64,000 nt of DNA from Flavobacterium ichthyis (GCF_009915155.1 NZ_JAABLM010000001.1:310001-374000); one strand, 5' to 3'; counted from the first letter of the stretch, positions 50,738-60,480 are shown. Notes: generated from the letters alone by a model not told the origin. A program made the numbers and translations.

Positions 50738-52304
50738 GAGCAAAATATACCTTCCTATTATTATTTTCACCGCACTTGCCGTTGGAGTAATTTTGGGTGG
50801 GATGCTCAATTTTCCTACACAAGGAGTTTCTTTTTCTCGAACTAATTCTAAAAATAAACTCAACAAACTCATTGATTTTATTGATCGCGAATACGTTGAC
50901 GATATCAATACCGATTCTATTGTAGATTTAACTGTGACTGGAATTTTAGATAAGCTGGATCCCCATTCCGTTTATATTGCTAAAAATGAATTCGATCACG
51001 TTTCGCAATCTATGAAAGGTGATTTTGTAGGAATAGGTGTTAATTTTTACGTTTACAAAGATTCGGTTGCTGTAATTAAAGCCATCGAAAATGGTCCTGC
51101 TGCAAAAGCCGGAATTCAATCGGGCGACAGAATTTTATATGCCGGAAAGCATAAACTTTTTGGAAAAAAAATATCTAATGATACGCTATTCGCCAAACTT
51201 CGTGGTGAAGCCGGAAGCCATGTGGAACTAACCGTTTACCGCAAAAGCATTAACAAAAAATTGAAACTTAAACTCACGCGTGACATCATTCCTATTAAAA
51301 GTGTGGATGTTGCCATAATGCTTAACTCAAAAACTGGTTACATCAAGGTCAATCGTTTTGCTGAAACCACCTACAAAGAATTTAAAACCGGATTAACATC
51401 TTTGCAAAAAAAAGGTGCAAAAACTATGGTTGTAGATTTGCGCGACAATGGTGGCGGTTACTTAGACCAAGCCATTGACATGGCCGATGAATTTTTAAAA
51501 GACGATTTGCTAATTGTTTTCACCAAAAATAAAAAAGGAAACATCGACAAAACCTATGCAACTTCTGGAGGAATTTTTGAAAGCGGAAAAATTTATATAC
51601 TTATAAACGAAAATAGTGCTTCTGCCAGCGAAATTTTTGCCGGAGCCATTCAAGATCATGATCGCGGCTTAGTTGTGGGACGAAGATCTTTCGGGAAAGG
51701 ATTGGTACAGCGCGAAATGCCCTTGGGTGATGGTTCGGCGGTAAGATTAACTGTTGCCAGATATTACACCCCAACCGGAAGATCTATCCAAAAATCCTAT
51801 GACAAAGGAAGTGAAGAATATTTTAAAGATTTTGAAAAACGCTTTGAAAGTGGTGAATTATATGATTCCGATAGTATAAAAGTGGCGGATACTTTAAAAT
51901 TTAAAACGCCTTCCGGCAGAATTGTTTACGGTGGCGGTGGAATTGTTCCTGATATTTTTGTCCCATTAGAAGTGGAACACGGTGATGAAGCAATTGCGTA
52001 TTTAATGCAATCTGGTTTGGTGGGATATTTCGCTTTTGAAGAACTCGAAAAAAACCGAGACGAATTTAAAGGTTTGTCATTTGAAGCTTTTCAGAAAAAA
52101 ATTAATGAAACCGATTTGTATTTTAATAATTTTCAAAAATATCTGGTTAAAAATGCGGTTTTGCTCAACCTAAGTCATGCTAAACCTTTGGTAAAACGTT
52201 ATCTAGCTGCCGAATTTGCCCGTCAGCTTTTTGATGATAAACGGTATTATGAAATTATTTTGCAAGAGGATGCAATGGTAAAGAAGGTGTTGGAACAAAA
52301 ATAA
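50727..52304 (+). CDS. S41 family C-terminal processing peptidase
   Basis: 525 residues. N-terminal membrane anchor (IYLPIIIFTALAVGVILGGML), PDZ domain about 95-175 (GVNFYVYKDSVAVIKAIENG), then the S41 catalytic part with DLRDNGGGYLDQAI, catalytic serine in NENSASASEIFAGAI and lysine in RRSFGKGLVQ. Periplasmic Ctp-type protease. C-terminal 100 residues extend beyond the core. Confidence 0.95.
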   Translation: MKNKSKIYLPIIIFTALAVGVILGGMLNFPTQGVSFSRTNSKNKLNKLIDFIDREYVDDINTDSIVDLTVTGILDKLDPHSVYIAKNEFDHVSQSMKGDFVGIGVNFYVYKDSVAVIKAIENGPAAKAGIQSGDRILYAGKHKLFGKKISNDTLFAKLRGEAGSHVELTVYRKSINKKLKLKLTRDIIPIKSVDVAIMLNSKTGYIKVNRFAETTYKEFKTGLTSLQKKGAKTMVVDLRDNGGGYLDQAIDMADEFLKDDLLIVFTKNKKGNIDKTYATSGGIFESGKIYILINENSASASEIFAGAIQDHDRGLVVGRRSFGKGLVQREMPLGDGSAVRLTVARYYTPTGRSIQKSYDKGSEEYFKDFEKRFESGELYDSDSIKVADTLKFKTPSGRIVYGGGGIVPDIFVPLEVEHGDEAIAYLMQSGLVGYFAFEELEKNRDEFKGLSFEAFQKKINETDLYFNNFQKYLVKNAVLLNLSHAKPLVKRYLAAEFARQLFDDKRYYEIILQEDAMVKKVLEQK

Positions 52305-52346
52305 ATTATATTTTGTTTAACAAAATAATCAGAAAAATATGGGTAA

Positions 52347-52955
52347 CTATTTCCTAACGCTGTCGTGATGTTGCGAGTGCTTACCGTTATTCCATATCGT
52401 TAAAATATCAGTAGCTACAGCAGCACCACTTCCCGAAGCAATTGAGAGTTGGCTTCGGTGTCCGGCAAGCGTTCCAGCAACAAAAATTCCTTCGGTTACT
52501 AAATGATCGACATTTTTAAGTTGAATTCTATTTTTCTCCGGAATCATTTTTCCGTGAGGAATTACATACTCCATCAAGCCTTCAATAGCAAAAGTATTCG
52601 AAGCATTAATTGCGACCACAATATTTTTTGTTTGATAAGAATTTTTATTAGTGATAATGGTAAAATTTGGATAATTCCCATCAATTTTCATCACCTTTTC
52701 ATTTTCAATTTGCTGAACGTGAGGATACGTTGACGCCAATTGAAGTTTACTCTCTTCCAACAATTCCGAACCTAATTTTCCGGCAGGAATTCCATAAGCA
52801 TTATTGAAAAGTGCGTCTTGTAAATTAGAAGATTTTTGATGGGTAAAAATCCCAATTTTTTTATCAGATGCAAAAATTTTTGTGTGTGCCGAACCCAGCA
52901 CCAAGGCACAAGACATGCCGGCAACTCCGCCTCCAATTATTAAAACATCAAACAT
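52347..52955 (-). CDS. Short FAD-dependent thioredoxin-reductase-like protein
   Basis: 202 residues from MFDVLIIGGGVAGMSCALVL; the longer frame's first seven residues are not needed. FAD-binding GGGVAG at the start and a C-terminal GIFVAGTLAGHRSQLSIASGSGAAVATDI as in thioredoxin reductases, but the CxxC redox pair and the NADPH-binding domain are absent (full enzymes have about 310). C-terminus is histidine rich. Reductase activity is therefore doubtful. Its start codon lies just before the 64-residue protein's stop. Confidence 0.85.
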   Translation of the reverse strand: MFDVLIIGGGVAGMSCALVLGSAHTKIFASDKKIGIFTHQKSSNLQDALFNNAYGIPAGKLGSELLEESKLQLASTYPHVQQIENEKVMKIDGNYPNFTIITNKNSYQTKNIVVAINASNTFAIEGLMEYVIPHGKMIPEKNRIQLKNVDHLVTEGIFVAGTLAGHRSQLSIASGSGAAVATDILTIWNNGKHSQHHDSVRK

Positions 52956-52956
52956 T

Positions 52957-53151
52957 TTATCTAGATTTTTCCTCAATCATTTTCGACATTCTAAAAATCA
53001 ATAAGATAAAAATAGCGCACAAAGAAGCAGCTATTCCTATTAATCCTACCAAACTATCACCTTCAAAAAGATGATCGAAATCTAAAATAGTGATGTTAAA
53101 AATAATAAGAGCGAGGGCAATGGCAATCAATATGTATGTAAAAATTTTCAT
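52957..53151 (-). CDS. Small two-segment membrane protein
   Basis: 64 residues with two hydrophobic segments (IFTYILIAIALALIIFNITI and LVGLIGIAASLCAIFILLIF) separated by DFDHLFEGDS. Its stop lies one base from the start of the flavoprotein on the same strand. Family and function unknown. Confidence 0.75.
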   Translation of the reverse strand: MKIFTYILIAIALALIIFNITILDFDHLFEGDSLVGLIGIAASLCAIFILLIFRMSKMIEEKSR

Positions 53152-53205
53152 GCTATAAAGATGGGTTCTCTATTGTTTCAATTTGTAAAACTAACAATTT
53201 TGCGC

Positions 53206-53781
53206 TTATATGAAAAGTCCTTTAACATTGGCACCAAATAATTTAACAGCTATAGCTAATAAAATTACCCCAAATATTTTTCGAATCACGCCAAGACCAT
53301 TATCTCCTAATATTTTTTCGATTTTAGAAGATGATTTTAAAACCGCGTAAACCACAATGATATTGATGGTAATAGCTACTATAATATTGATTTTTTCATA
53401 TTCTGCACGAAGTGATAAAATAGTGGTCATCGTTCCTGCACCAGCAATTAGAGGAAAAGCAATTGGTACAATTGAAGCCGTGCTTGGATTATCTTCTTTG
53501 TATAATCTAATTCCCAAAATCATTTCTAATGCCAAGAAAAAAAGAACAAATGAGCCGGCAACCGCAAACGAACTGGCGTTAATCCCAATCAATTTTAAAA
53601 TTTCTTCACCCACAAAAAGAAATGCAATCATAATCACACACGCTACAATCGAAGCTTTTTCCGACTGAATATACCCCACTTTTGAGCGTAAATCCACAAT
53701 GATTGGAATGCTCCCCACAATATCAATAACCGCAAAAAGCACCATACTTACTGTGAAAATTTCTCTCCAATCGAATCCCAT
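53206..53781 (-). CDS. MarC family inner-membrane protein
   Basis: 191 residues from the ATG of MGFDWREIFTV. Six membrane segments in MarC order: VLFAVIDIVGSIPIIV, ACVIMIAFLFVGEEILKLIG, FAVAGSFVLFFLALEMI, VPIAFPLIAGAGTMTT and two more. The conserved P-LIAGPG-like PLIAGAGT is present. Function of the family is unsettled despite its name. Confidence 0.92.
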   Translation of the reverse strand: MGFDWREIFTVSMVLFAVIDIVGSIPIIVDLRSKVGYIQSEKASIVACVIMIAFLFVGEEILKLIGINASSFAVAGSFVLFFLALEMILGIRLYKEDNPSTASIVPIAFPLIAGAGTMTTILSLRAEYEKINIIVAITINIIVVYAVLKSSSKIEKILGDNGLGVIRKIFGVILLAIAVKLFGANVKGLFI

Positions 53782-53910
53782 GATATATATTTTTTTTGAA
53801 AGTGCAAAATTAGTGGTTATATTTAAAATAAGAAATCCCAATAAAGAAATTCCAAATTCCAAAGGAAATCCTATAAAAAAATTCCTAAATCAGATATCTA
53901 AAATCTTACA

Positions 53911-55161
53911 TCACTTGGTAACAATCTGCATCGTTTCTCTACTAATTTGCTTCAATAAAATTTCTTTGTTTTCCTCAACAATTTTTGAGGCGTTTTCATT
54001 AAAGTGACGAATGGTGTATAGCGACACATTCTGGTTATAAGCTACTTTGAATTTCTTTTGCAACACATTTTTTAAATCTCCGAAATTCCCAAATTTATCT
54101 TCAATACAAACCGAAAAACTAATCGCCGAATTTTGAATCAAGCTCACTTTCATCTTGTATTGATGTAACAAACTAAAAATTTCGCTGATATTTTCTTCCA
54201 CAATAAACGAAAAATCAAGCGAAGAAAGCGAAATCAACAACTGCTCTTTTTTCACAATAAAGCACGGCAAATGCGGTTCTAAGTCTGCTCCTTTACTCAC
54301 GCTTGTTCCCGGCAATTCCGGATTTACAAATGATTTTACATAAAGCGGAATTTCTTTTCTTTGCAACGGTTGCAACGTTTTTGGATGAATAACCGTTGCC
54401 CCGTAAAATGCTAATTCAATCGCTTCGCGGTAAGAAATTTGGTTCAACAATGCCGCATTTTGAAAATACCTCGGATCCGCATTCATCACACCAGGAACAT
54501 CTTTCCAGATTGTAACACTTTCTGCATTAATACAATATGCAAAAATTGCCGCCGTATAATCAGATCCTTCACGTCCTAAAGTTGTTGTAAAATTATTTTC
54601 ATCGCTACCTAAAAATCCCTGCGTGATGTTGAGCACATTTTTTTGCACATTTTTCGAAATATTCTCTTGCGTCAATTCCCAATTCACCACTGCATCACGA
54701 TACGTAGTATCAGTTTTGATAAAATTTCTTACATCAAGCCAATTATTTTTAATGCCGCAAAAATCAAAATAATGACTTACAATTGTCGTCGAAATCAATT
54801 CTCCGAAACTCACAATTTGGTCATAAACAAAATTATAATTAGGCGATTTATTGGTTTTTAAAAAATACTCCAAGTCAGCAAACATCGAGTTTAACATCGA
54901 AAAAACTTCATGATTTTCATTGTCAAACAAACCATTCAAAATACCAAAATGGTACTCTTTCACCGCAGCAATCGCATCCGGAAGCTCAGCAGATTGTTCA
55001 AAATAATTTTTAATCACCAATTCCAGCGCATTCGTCGTTTTGCCCATCGCCGAAATTACGAGCAATACATCATCAAAACCCACGGTTTGCAACACCCTAA
55101 GTACATTTTTCACACCATCGGCATCCTTCACCGAAGCACCACCAAACTTAAATACTCTCAT
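53911..55161 (-). CDS. lysC: Aspartate kinase
   Basis: 416 residues; phosphorylates aspartate at the head of the lysine/threonine/methionine pathway. Motifs: MRVFKFGGASVKDADGV, VISAMGKTTN, IVSFGELIS and TTLGREGSDYTAAIFAY, WKDVPGVMNADPR. C-terminal third (from about 290) fits ACT-like regulatory domains (IVKKEQLLISLSSLDFSFI). No fused homoserine dehydrogenase. Confidence 0.94.
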   Translation of the reverse strand: MRVFKFGGASVKDADGVKNVLRVLQTVGFDDVLLVISAMGKTTNALELVIKNYFEQSAELPDAIAAVKEYHFGILNGLFDNENHEVFSMLNSMFADLEYFLKTNKSPNYNFVYDQIVSFGELISTTIVSHYFDFCGIKNNWLDVRNFIKTDTTYRDAVVNWELTQENISKNVQKNVLNITQGFLGSDENNFTTTLGREGSDYTAAIFAYCINAESVTIWKDVPGVMNADPRYFQNAALLNQISYREAIELAFYGATVIHPKTLQPLQRKEIPLYVKSFVNPELPGTSVSKGADLEPHLPCFIVKKEQLLISLSSLDFSFIVEENISEIFSLLHQYKMKVSLIQNSAISFSVCIEDKFGNFGDLKNVLQKKFKVAYNQNVSLYTIRHFNENASKIVEENKEILLKQISRETMQIVTK

Positions 55162-55186
55162 ATAAACGCTGAAATTTTTTAAAATT

Positions 55187-55227
55187 ATTAGAAGCTAATC
55201 CTGCTTTCCGCTTCAATCAGGGCTAAA
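55187..55227 (+). repeat. Dispersed hairpin repeat, copy F (central part deleted)
   Basis: TTAGAAGCTAATCCTGCTTT joined directly to CCGCTTCAATCAGGGCTA. The central stem is missing, so this copy shows both conserved edges side by side. Confidence 0.75.
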
Positions 55228-55386
55228 AACACTGCAAATATAACGTTTTACCACTTCTATTTCCACTACTATTTAGCCCGAAAATCATCCAAAATAATTT
55301 AAAAAACTCCCAATCTGCAATTAAATTACCGTCTTTTCACAAAAAATTCGATATTTGTGCTCACAAACAACTACAACGTTATAGTA

Positions 55387-56394
55387 ATGACAGAACGCAA
55401 CAAAACACTCGGCGAATTTATCATCGAAAAACAAGAAGATTTTAAATATTCTTCCGGAGAATTATCCCGACTCATCAACTCCATCAGGCTTGCCGCAAAA
55501 GTGGTGAATTACAAAGTAAATAAAGCCGGATTGGTAGATATCGTTGGGGCTGTTGGCGAACAAAACATTCAAGGCGAAGACCAACAAAAGCTGGATGTTT
55601 TTGCCAATGATACTTTTATCCAAACCTTAATTAACCGTGAAATCGTATGCGGAATCGCCTCAGAAGAAAGCGACGATTTTATCATCATCAAAGGAAAAGA
55701 CGAATGTCATAACAATAAATATGTGGTTTTGATGGATCCGCTGGATGGTTCGTCTAATATTGATGTGAACGTTTCCGTAGGAACAATTTTTTCGGTGTTT
55801 CGACGCGTAACTCCCATCGGTAGTCCCGTGACTATTGAAGATTTTCTTCAACCAGGAATCAATCAAGTTGCTGCAGGTTATGTGATTTATGGCACTTCAA
55901 CTATGCTGGTTTATACTACAGGTCGAGGCGTAAACGGATTTACTCTAAATCCTGCAATTGGCACTTTTTATTTGTCACATCCTAACATGCAATTTCCCGA
56001 AGACGGCAATATTTATTCAATTAACGAAGGAAATTACGTACATTTCCCACAAGGCGTGAAAGATTACATTAAATATTGTCAGCTTGAAGAAGGCGACAGA
56101 CCTTATACTTCCCGTTACATCGGCAGTTTGGTTTCAGATATTCACCGAAACATGATTAAAGGCGGAATTTATATTTATCCTACCAGTTCAAAAGCACCAA
56201 ATGGAAAATTGCGTTTGTTGTACGAATGTAACCCAATGGCTTTTTTGGCAGAACAAGCCGGTGGAAAAGCTTCGGATGGATACCAACGCATTATGGAAAT
56301 TCAGCCAACCGAGCTACATCAACGTGTGCCGTTCTTTTGCGGAAGCAAAAATATGGTAACCAAAGCCGAGGAATTTATGGAGAAAGCAAAATAA
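55387..56394 (+). CDS. fbp: Fructose-1,6-bisphosphatase, class I
   Basis: 335 residues from [11 protein letters not shown]; ten residues upstream lie in the promoter-proximal region. Gluconeogenic enzyme. Metal site [39 protein letters not shown], substrate segments [13 protein letters not shown] and [11 protein letters not shown]. Convergent with the TerB-like gene across a terminator. Confidence 0.96.
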   Translation: MTERNKTLGEFIIEKQEDFKYSSGELSRLINSIRLAAKVVNYKVNKAGLVDIVGAVGEQNIQGEDQQKLDVFANDTFIQTLINREIVCGIASEESDDFIIIKGKDECHNNKYVVLMDPLDGSSNIDVNVSVGTIFSVFRRVTPIGSPVTIEDFLQPGINQVAAGYVIYGTSTMLVYTTGRGVNGFTLNPAIGTFYLSHPNMQFPEDGNIYSINEGNYVHFPQGVKDYIKYCQLEEGDRPYTSRYIGSLVSDIHRNMIKGGIYIYPTSSKAPNGKLRLLYECNPMAFLAEQAGGKASDGYQRIMEIQPTELHQRVPFFCGSKNMVTKAEEFMEKAK

Positions 56395-56400
56395 TTTCAA

Positions 56401-56439
56401 AAAAAAATCCTGCTCAAAAATTGGAGCAGGATTTTTTTT
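56401..56439. terminator. Bidirectional terminator between fbp and the TerB-like gene
   Basis: AAAAAATCCTGCTC...GAGCAGGATTTTTTT hairpin. Confidence 0.9.
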
Positions 56440-56869
56440 ATTTGTTCATGTGTTGCATTTCGAACAAAAAGGTATCAAGATCAACGCCTAAAACCAGCAA
56501 TGATAATGCCTTGTCAACAATGTACTTCACGTTTCCGGGAGTAAAACCTAATGCTAAAGCAAAACGGGTCAAAATTTCTTTTTGTTTAGGTCCCAAAATG
56601 TGATCTGCATAAACCATTCGGGATAAATCGTACAAACGCTCTAAACGCTGCGTGTGCAAATACGGCGGATTGATTGGATATTTCAACGGATTGGCTAAAA
56701 TTTCGGCGTATTCTTCTGCAGAAATTTCTAACTGAAGCGCCAATTTGTCTAAGAAAATTTTTTCTTCCTCGCTTAAATGGCCGTTTTCCATTGCAACTCT
56801 CACAATTGAAGCAAAGTGTCCTTTATTTCTATTTTTAAAACCGCTATCAAATAAATCAGAGATTGACAT
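56438..56869 (-). CDS. TerB-family protein
   Basis: 143 residues, helical, with the TerB-like pattern FASIVRVAMENGHLSEEEKIF..LALQLEISAEEY (acidic metal-binding helix pair) and ILTRFALALGFTP. Cytosolic. Named from tellurite resistance, but it stands alone here without other Ter genes, more than 25 kb from the vWA cluster, so no resistance role should be assumed. Confidence 0.8.
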   Translation of the reverse strand: MSISDLFDSGFKNRNKGHFASIVRVAMENGHLSEEEKIFLDKLALQLEISAEEYAEILANPLKYPINPPYLHTQRLERLYDLSRMVYADHILGPKQKEILTRFALALGFTPGNVKYIVDKALSLLVLGVDLDTFLFEMQHMNK

Positions 56870-56965
56870 AAAATTAATTTTTTTGCAAAGATAAATTTAT
56901 TTCGATTTTAACAATCAAAGCGGTGCATTTTTCTTAACGATTGTTTAAGAAAAAAATTTATTTTG

Positions 56966-56973
56966 TATGTTTG
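56966..56973 (+). promoter_or_regulatory. -7 box of hupE
   Basis: TATGTTTG matches TAnnTTTG. The ATG at 56967 is inside this box, which excludes it as start. Confidence 0.6.
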
Positions 56974-56999
56974 AAACCCCAAATACAACTTACAAACTT

Positions 57000-57593
57000 A
57001 TGTCAGAATTCTGGATTTACTTTAACATCGGGCTTCGCCACGTTTTAGATGTTGATGGTTACGACCACGTTTTATTCCTCATTGCCCTCATGATTCCGTA
57101 TGCTTTTAAAGATTGGAAACGAGTGGTTCTGCTGGTTACCCTTTTTACGGTTGGTCATACGTTAGCCCTTATTTTATCAGTGTATAACGTAATTATCATC
57201 AAAGCCAATTTAGTAGAATTTTTAATCCCGATTACCATTTTAATAACCGCCATTTTTCACCTTTTTACCGCCGGAAAATCCAGTAAAAATGAAAGCATCA
57301 GTTTTGTAGCATTCGTAACGCTTTTTTTTGGCGTCATTCACGGACTAGGATTTTCTAATTATTTCAAAAGTATTTTGCCTGGCGACGCTTCCGCAAAAAT
57401 TCTTCCGCTGTTAGAATTTGCTTTAGGAATCGAAGCCGCACAATTGGTTGTTGTGGTTTTGGTGTTGATCATTTCTTACATTGTACAAACCGTTTTTCGG
57501 TTTTCAAAACGCGATTGGACCTTGGTGATGTCGGCTTTTGTGATTGGTGTGGTTTTGCCGATGATCATCGAAAGCGAAATCTGGGGACGATAA
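57000..57593 (+). CDS. HupE/UreJ family membrane protein
   Basis: 197 residues from MSEFWIYFNIG; the ATG 33 bases upstream falls within the promoter box. Six to seven membrane segments; family landmarks GLRHVLDVDGYDHVLFLIAL, VTLFTVGHTLALIL and FFGVIHGLGFSNYF with conserved histidines suited to metal transport (nickel/cobalt). Followed by lpxH. Confidence 0.9.
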   Translation: MSEFWIYFNIGLRHVLDVDGYDHVLFLIALMIPYAFKDWKRVVLLVTLFTVGHTLALILSVYNVIIIKANLVEFLIPITILITAIFHLFTAGKSSKNESISFVAFVTLFFGVIHGLGFSNYFKSILPGDASAKILPLLEFALGIEAAQLVVVVLVLIISYIVQTVFRFSKRDWTLVMSAFVIGVVLPMIIESEIWGR

Positions 57594-57599
57594 AATTAG

Positions 57600-57607
57600 T
57601 ATCTTTG
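57600..57607 (+). promoter_or_regulatory. -7 box of lpxH
   Basis: TATCTTTG matches TAnnTTTG, 17 bases before the GTG start of lpxH. Confidence 0.55.
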
Positions 57608-57623
57608 CCCAAAATAATTTTGC

Positions 57624-58382
57624 GTGAATCAGCCTATTAGAATTTATTTTGCTTCCGACCAACATTTTGGAGCGCCAACAGCCGAGAAAAGTTTTCCGCG
57701 CGAAAAAAAATTTGTTGCTTGGTTAGACGAAATTAAAAAAGATGCCACGGCTTTGTTTCTTTTAGGCGATCTTTTTGATTTTTGGTTTGAATATAAAACG
57801 GTTGTCCCAAAGGGTTTTGTGCGTGTTTTAGGGAAGTTGGCTGAACTTCGCGATGCAGGAATTCCCATTTATTTTTTTGTAGGAAATCACGATTTGTGGA
57901 TGCACGATTATTTTGAAAAAGAACTCAACATTCCCGTTTTTCACACCACAAAAGAATTTACTTTCAATGATAAATTATTCCTTATCGGTCACGGCGACGG
58001 TTTAGGTCCTGGCGACAAAGGTTACAAACGCATGAAAAAAGTGTTTACCAATCCTTTTTCAAAATGGCTTTTTCGTTGGCTTCATCCGGATTTAGGTGTT
58101 CGATTAGCACAATATCTTTCGGTAAAAAACAAGTTGATATCCGGTGATGAAGATGTCGTTTTTTTAGGCGAAGAAAATGAATGGCTCGTGCAATATGCTA
58201 AGCGAAAACTCGAAACCAAACATTACGATTATTTTATTTTTGGCCACCGACATTTGCCGATGACGCTTGAAGTTGGGAATAAAGCGACCTATGTTAATCT
58301 CGGCGATTGGATTGGTTATTTTACGTATGGTGTTTTTGATGGAGAAAAATTTGAGTTGAAAGAATACAATAATTTGAAATGA
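57624..58382 (+). CDS. lpxH: UDP-2,3-diacylglucosamine diphosphatase
   Basis: 252 residues starting at GTG (MNQPIRIYFASDQHFG). Calcineurin-like phosphoesterase of lipid A synthesis: metal motifs SDQHFG, GDLFDFWFE, FVGNHDLWM, IGHGDGLGPGD and FGHRH. All are present and ordered. Peripheral inner membrane. Own -7 box upstream. Confidence 0.94.
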   Translation: MNQPIRIYFASDQHFGAPTAEKSFPREKKFVAWLDEIKKDATALFLLGDLFDFWFEYKTVVPKGFVRVLGKLAELRDAGIPIYFFVGNHDLWMHDYFEKELNIPVFHTTKEFTFNDKLFLIGHGDGLGPGDKGYKRMKKVFTNPFSKWLFRWLHPDLGVRLAQYLSVKNKLISGDEDVVFLGEENEWLVQYAKRKLETKHYDYFIFGHRHLPMTLEVGNKATYVNLGDWIGYFTYGVFDGEKFELKEYNNLK

Positions 58383-58385
58383 CAA

Positions 58386-60074
58386 TTATCGGATATCCCG
58401 CAACTGCAATTGCAAATACACTTTGTCATTATATTCGTTTTCTTCTACTGAAAATACGGCTTCAAACGGTTGACGATTTTGCGTAAGCGAAAATTTATTT
58501 CCAATCTTAAAACCGATGGCACCAAAACCTTCGGAATCATTTTGTTTGACAAAAAGTTTTAAATGTTCATTTTCTTTACCAATTGTTTTGCCAAAACCGG
58601 TGTCGTGTATATTTTTGGCATAAAAAATAGGTGTCATGTTTCGTGGCCCAAAAGGTTCGAATTGTTTTAAAATGCGCATGAATTTTGGGGTAATTTCTTT
58701 AAAATTAATTTCGGCATCAATTAAAATTTCGGGAACACGCAAATCTTCGGGAAGTGTTTCAGAAACCACTTTTTCAAATTGATTTTTAAAATTTTCAAAT
58801 TGATTTTCATGCAAAGTCAATCCAGCCGCATACATGTGTCCGCCAAATTGTTCCAAAAATTCCGCACAAGATTCCAATGCATTATACACGTCAAAATCTT
58901 TTACAGAACGAGCCGAAGCCGCCAGTTTATCTCCACTTTTTGTAAAAACCAACGTCGGACGATAATAGGTTTCGATTAGTCGGGAAGCCACAATTCCAAT
59001 CACGCCTTTGTGCCAATTTTCTTGATAAACAACGGTAGAAAATTTATTTTCTTCATGATTTTCAATGATTTGCGAAAGCGCTTCAGCCGTGATTTGCTGG
59101 TCTAATTCTTTTCTATCTGCGTTAAAAGTCTCAATTTCTTTGGCAAAATTTTCCGCTTCTTCTAAACCAAATTCTGTGAGCAATTGAACGGCATAATTTC
59201 CGTGTTTAATTCTTCCGGCAGCATTAATTCGCGGTGCGATGACAAAAACCACATCGGTAATGGTGAGTTGCTTTTTTTTAAGATTTTGTACCAAAGCTTT
59301 AAAACCCGGACGCGGATTTGAATTGATAACTTCTAAACCAAATTTTGCCAAAATGCGATTTTCGCCCGTTATGGGAACGATGTCAGCGGCAATTGCCGTG
59401 GCAACTAAATCCAAATATAAAATTAAATCTTCGGTATTTTGACCACGATTTTTTCCTAACGCCTGAACGAGTTTGAAACCAATTCCGCAACCGCACAATT
59501 CGTCATAAGGATATTGGCAATCTTCTCTTTTGGGGTTTAAAATGGCGACGGCTTCGGGCAAATTTTCTCCCGGACGGTGGTGGTCACAAATGATAAAGTC
59601 GATGTTTTTTTCTTTTGCGTAAGCGATATGATTGATGGATTTTATACCACAATCTAACGCAATAATCAAGGAAATTCCATTGTCTTCAGCATAATCTATT
59701 CCTAGAAAAGAAATACCGTAACCTTCGTTGTAACGATCCGGAATGTAGGTATCAACGTGCGGATAAAAACTGCGTAAGTATGATGAAACAAGGGAAACTG
59801 CCGTGGTTCCATCGACGTCATAATCGCCAAAAATTAAAATTCGCTCTTGATTTTCAATGGCTTTTTCAATTCGGGAAACGGCCAAATCCATATCTTTCAT
59901 CAAATACGGATCGTGTAAATCCCCTAAACTCGGGCGAAAAAAAAGTCGGGCTTGCTCAAAAGTTTCCACACCTCGTTGTACCAAAAGTGTGGCGGTTAAT
60001 TCGTCAACCTTCAGCGACTTTTGAAGGCTTTTTATTTTTTCGAGATTTGGTTTGGGTTTTAGAGTCCAACGCAT
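58386..60074 (-). CDS. recJ: Single-stranded-DNA-specific exonuclease RecJ
   Basis: 562 residues; 5'-3' exonuclease for recombination and repair. DHH phosphoesterase motifs: FGDYDVDGTTA, IALDCGIKS, ICDHHRPGENLP; DHHA1 motif GGHMYAAGLTL; C-terminal OB-like part. Convergent with lpxH with a 3-base gap. Confidence 0.96.
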   Translation of the reverse strand: MRWTLKPKPNLEKIKSLQKSLKVDELTATLLVQRGVETFEQARLFFRPSLGDLHDPYLMKDMDLAVSRIEKAIENQERILIFGDYDVDGTTAVSLVSSYLRSFYPHVDTYIPDRYNEGYGISFLGIDYAEDNGISLIIALDCGIKSINHIAYAKEKNIDFIICDHHRPGENLPEAVAILNPKREDCQYPYDELCGCGIGFKLVQALGKNRGQNTEDLILYLDLVATAIAADIVPITGENRILAKFGLEVINSNPRPGFKALVQNLKKKQLTITDVVFVIAPRINAAGRIKHGNYAVQLLTEFGLEEAENFAKEIETFNADRKELDQQITAEALSQIIENHEENKFSTVVYQENWHKGVIGIVASRLIETYYRPTLVFTKSGDKLAASARSVKDFDVYNALESCAEFLEQFGGHMYAAGLTLHENQFENFKNQFEKVVSETLPEDLRVPEILIDAEINFKEITPKFMRILKQFEPFGPRNMTPIFYAKNIHDTGFGKTIGKENEHLKLFVKQNDSEGFGAIGFKIGNKFSLTQNRQPFEAVFSVEENEYNDKVYLQLQLRDIR

Positions 60075-60129
60075 TTTGTATGGTGTTTAAGTAATTATAT
60101 GACTCGATTCTTAACCGAACCTTAACAAT

Positions 60130-60480
60130 CTATTGCTTTTTCAGCGCTAAAGCTTCTGATTCAAACTGGATTTCGTCCCAACCAAATTCCATAAAATTCC
60201 GAATATTTTGATGGTCGTTTCCGTTTGGATTTTTTAAAACGTCGTCGAAATAATAGCTTCCAAAGCAAGCCAAAGTTGCTTGCTTTGAAAGATTTTGCAA
60301 TTTTGCGAAAGAAAATATCTTGCAAGAGCCGTTATTTTCTCCGGCATTATTATTTTGGTTTCCATTTTTGAAAGCCGTTGCCGTAAAATCATAATTTTCT
60401 TCAATGACTTGAATCGTATCTTGAAAAGCGATTGATTTTGGATTTTCCTGTAATTTTTCTAGAAAAGAAACTATGCTCAT
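60130..60480 (-). CDS. HopJ-family protein
   Basis: 116 residues with the HopJ pattern: FLEKLQENPKSIAFQDTIQVI, ENYDFTATAFKNG, CKIFSFAKLQNLS and CFGSYYFDDVLKNPNG, HQNIRNFMEFGWDEI. The family name comes from a Pseudomonas effector, but free-living bacteria carry it widely and no type III secretion gene is seen, so an effector role is not implied. Lies between recJ and rsmI. Confidence 0.9.
   Translation of the reverse strand: MSIVSFLEKLQENPKSIAFQDTIQVIEENYDFTATAFKNGNQNNNAGENNGSCKIFSFAKLQNLSKQATLACFGSYYFDDVLKNPNGNDHQNIRNFMEFGWDEIQFESEALALKKQ

Noticed and set aside
56438..56869. TerB-like gene as part of a tellurite system with the vWA cluster
   Set aside because: More than 25 kb away, opposite strand, isolated among housekeeping genes.
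56967..56999. Upstream ATG as hupE start
   Set aside because: The codon is inside the TATGTTTG promoter box.
60130..60480. HopJ as a type III effector
   Set aside because: No type III secretion genes; the family is common in non-pathogens.
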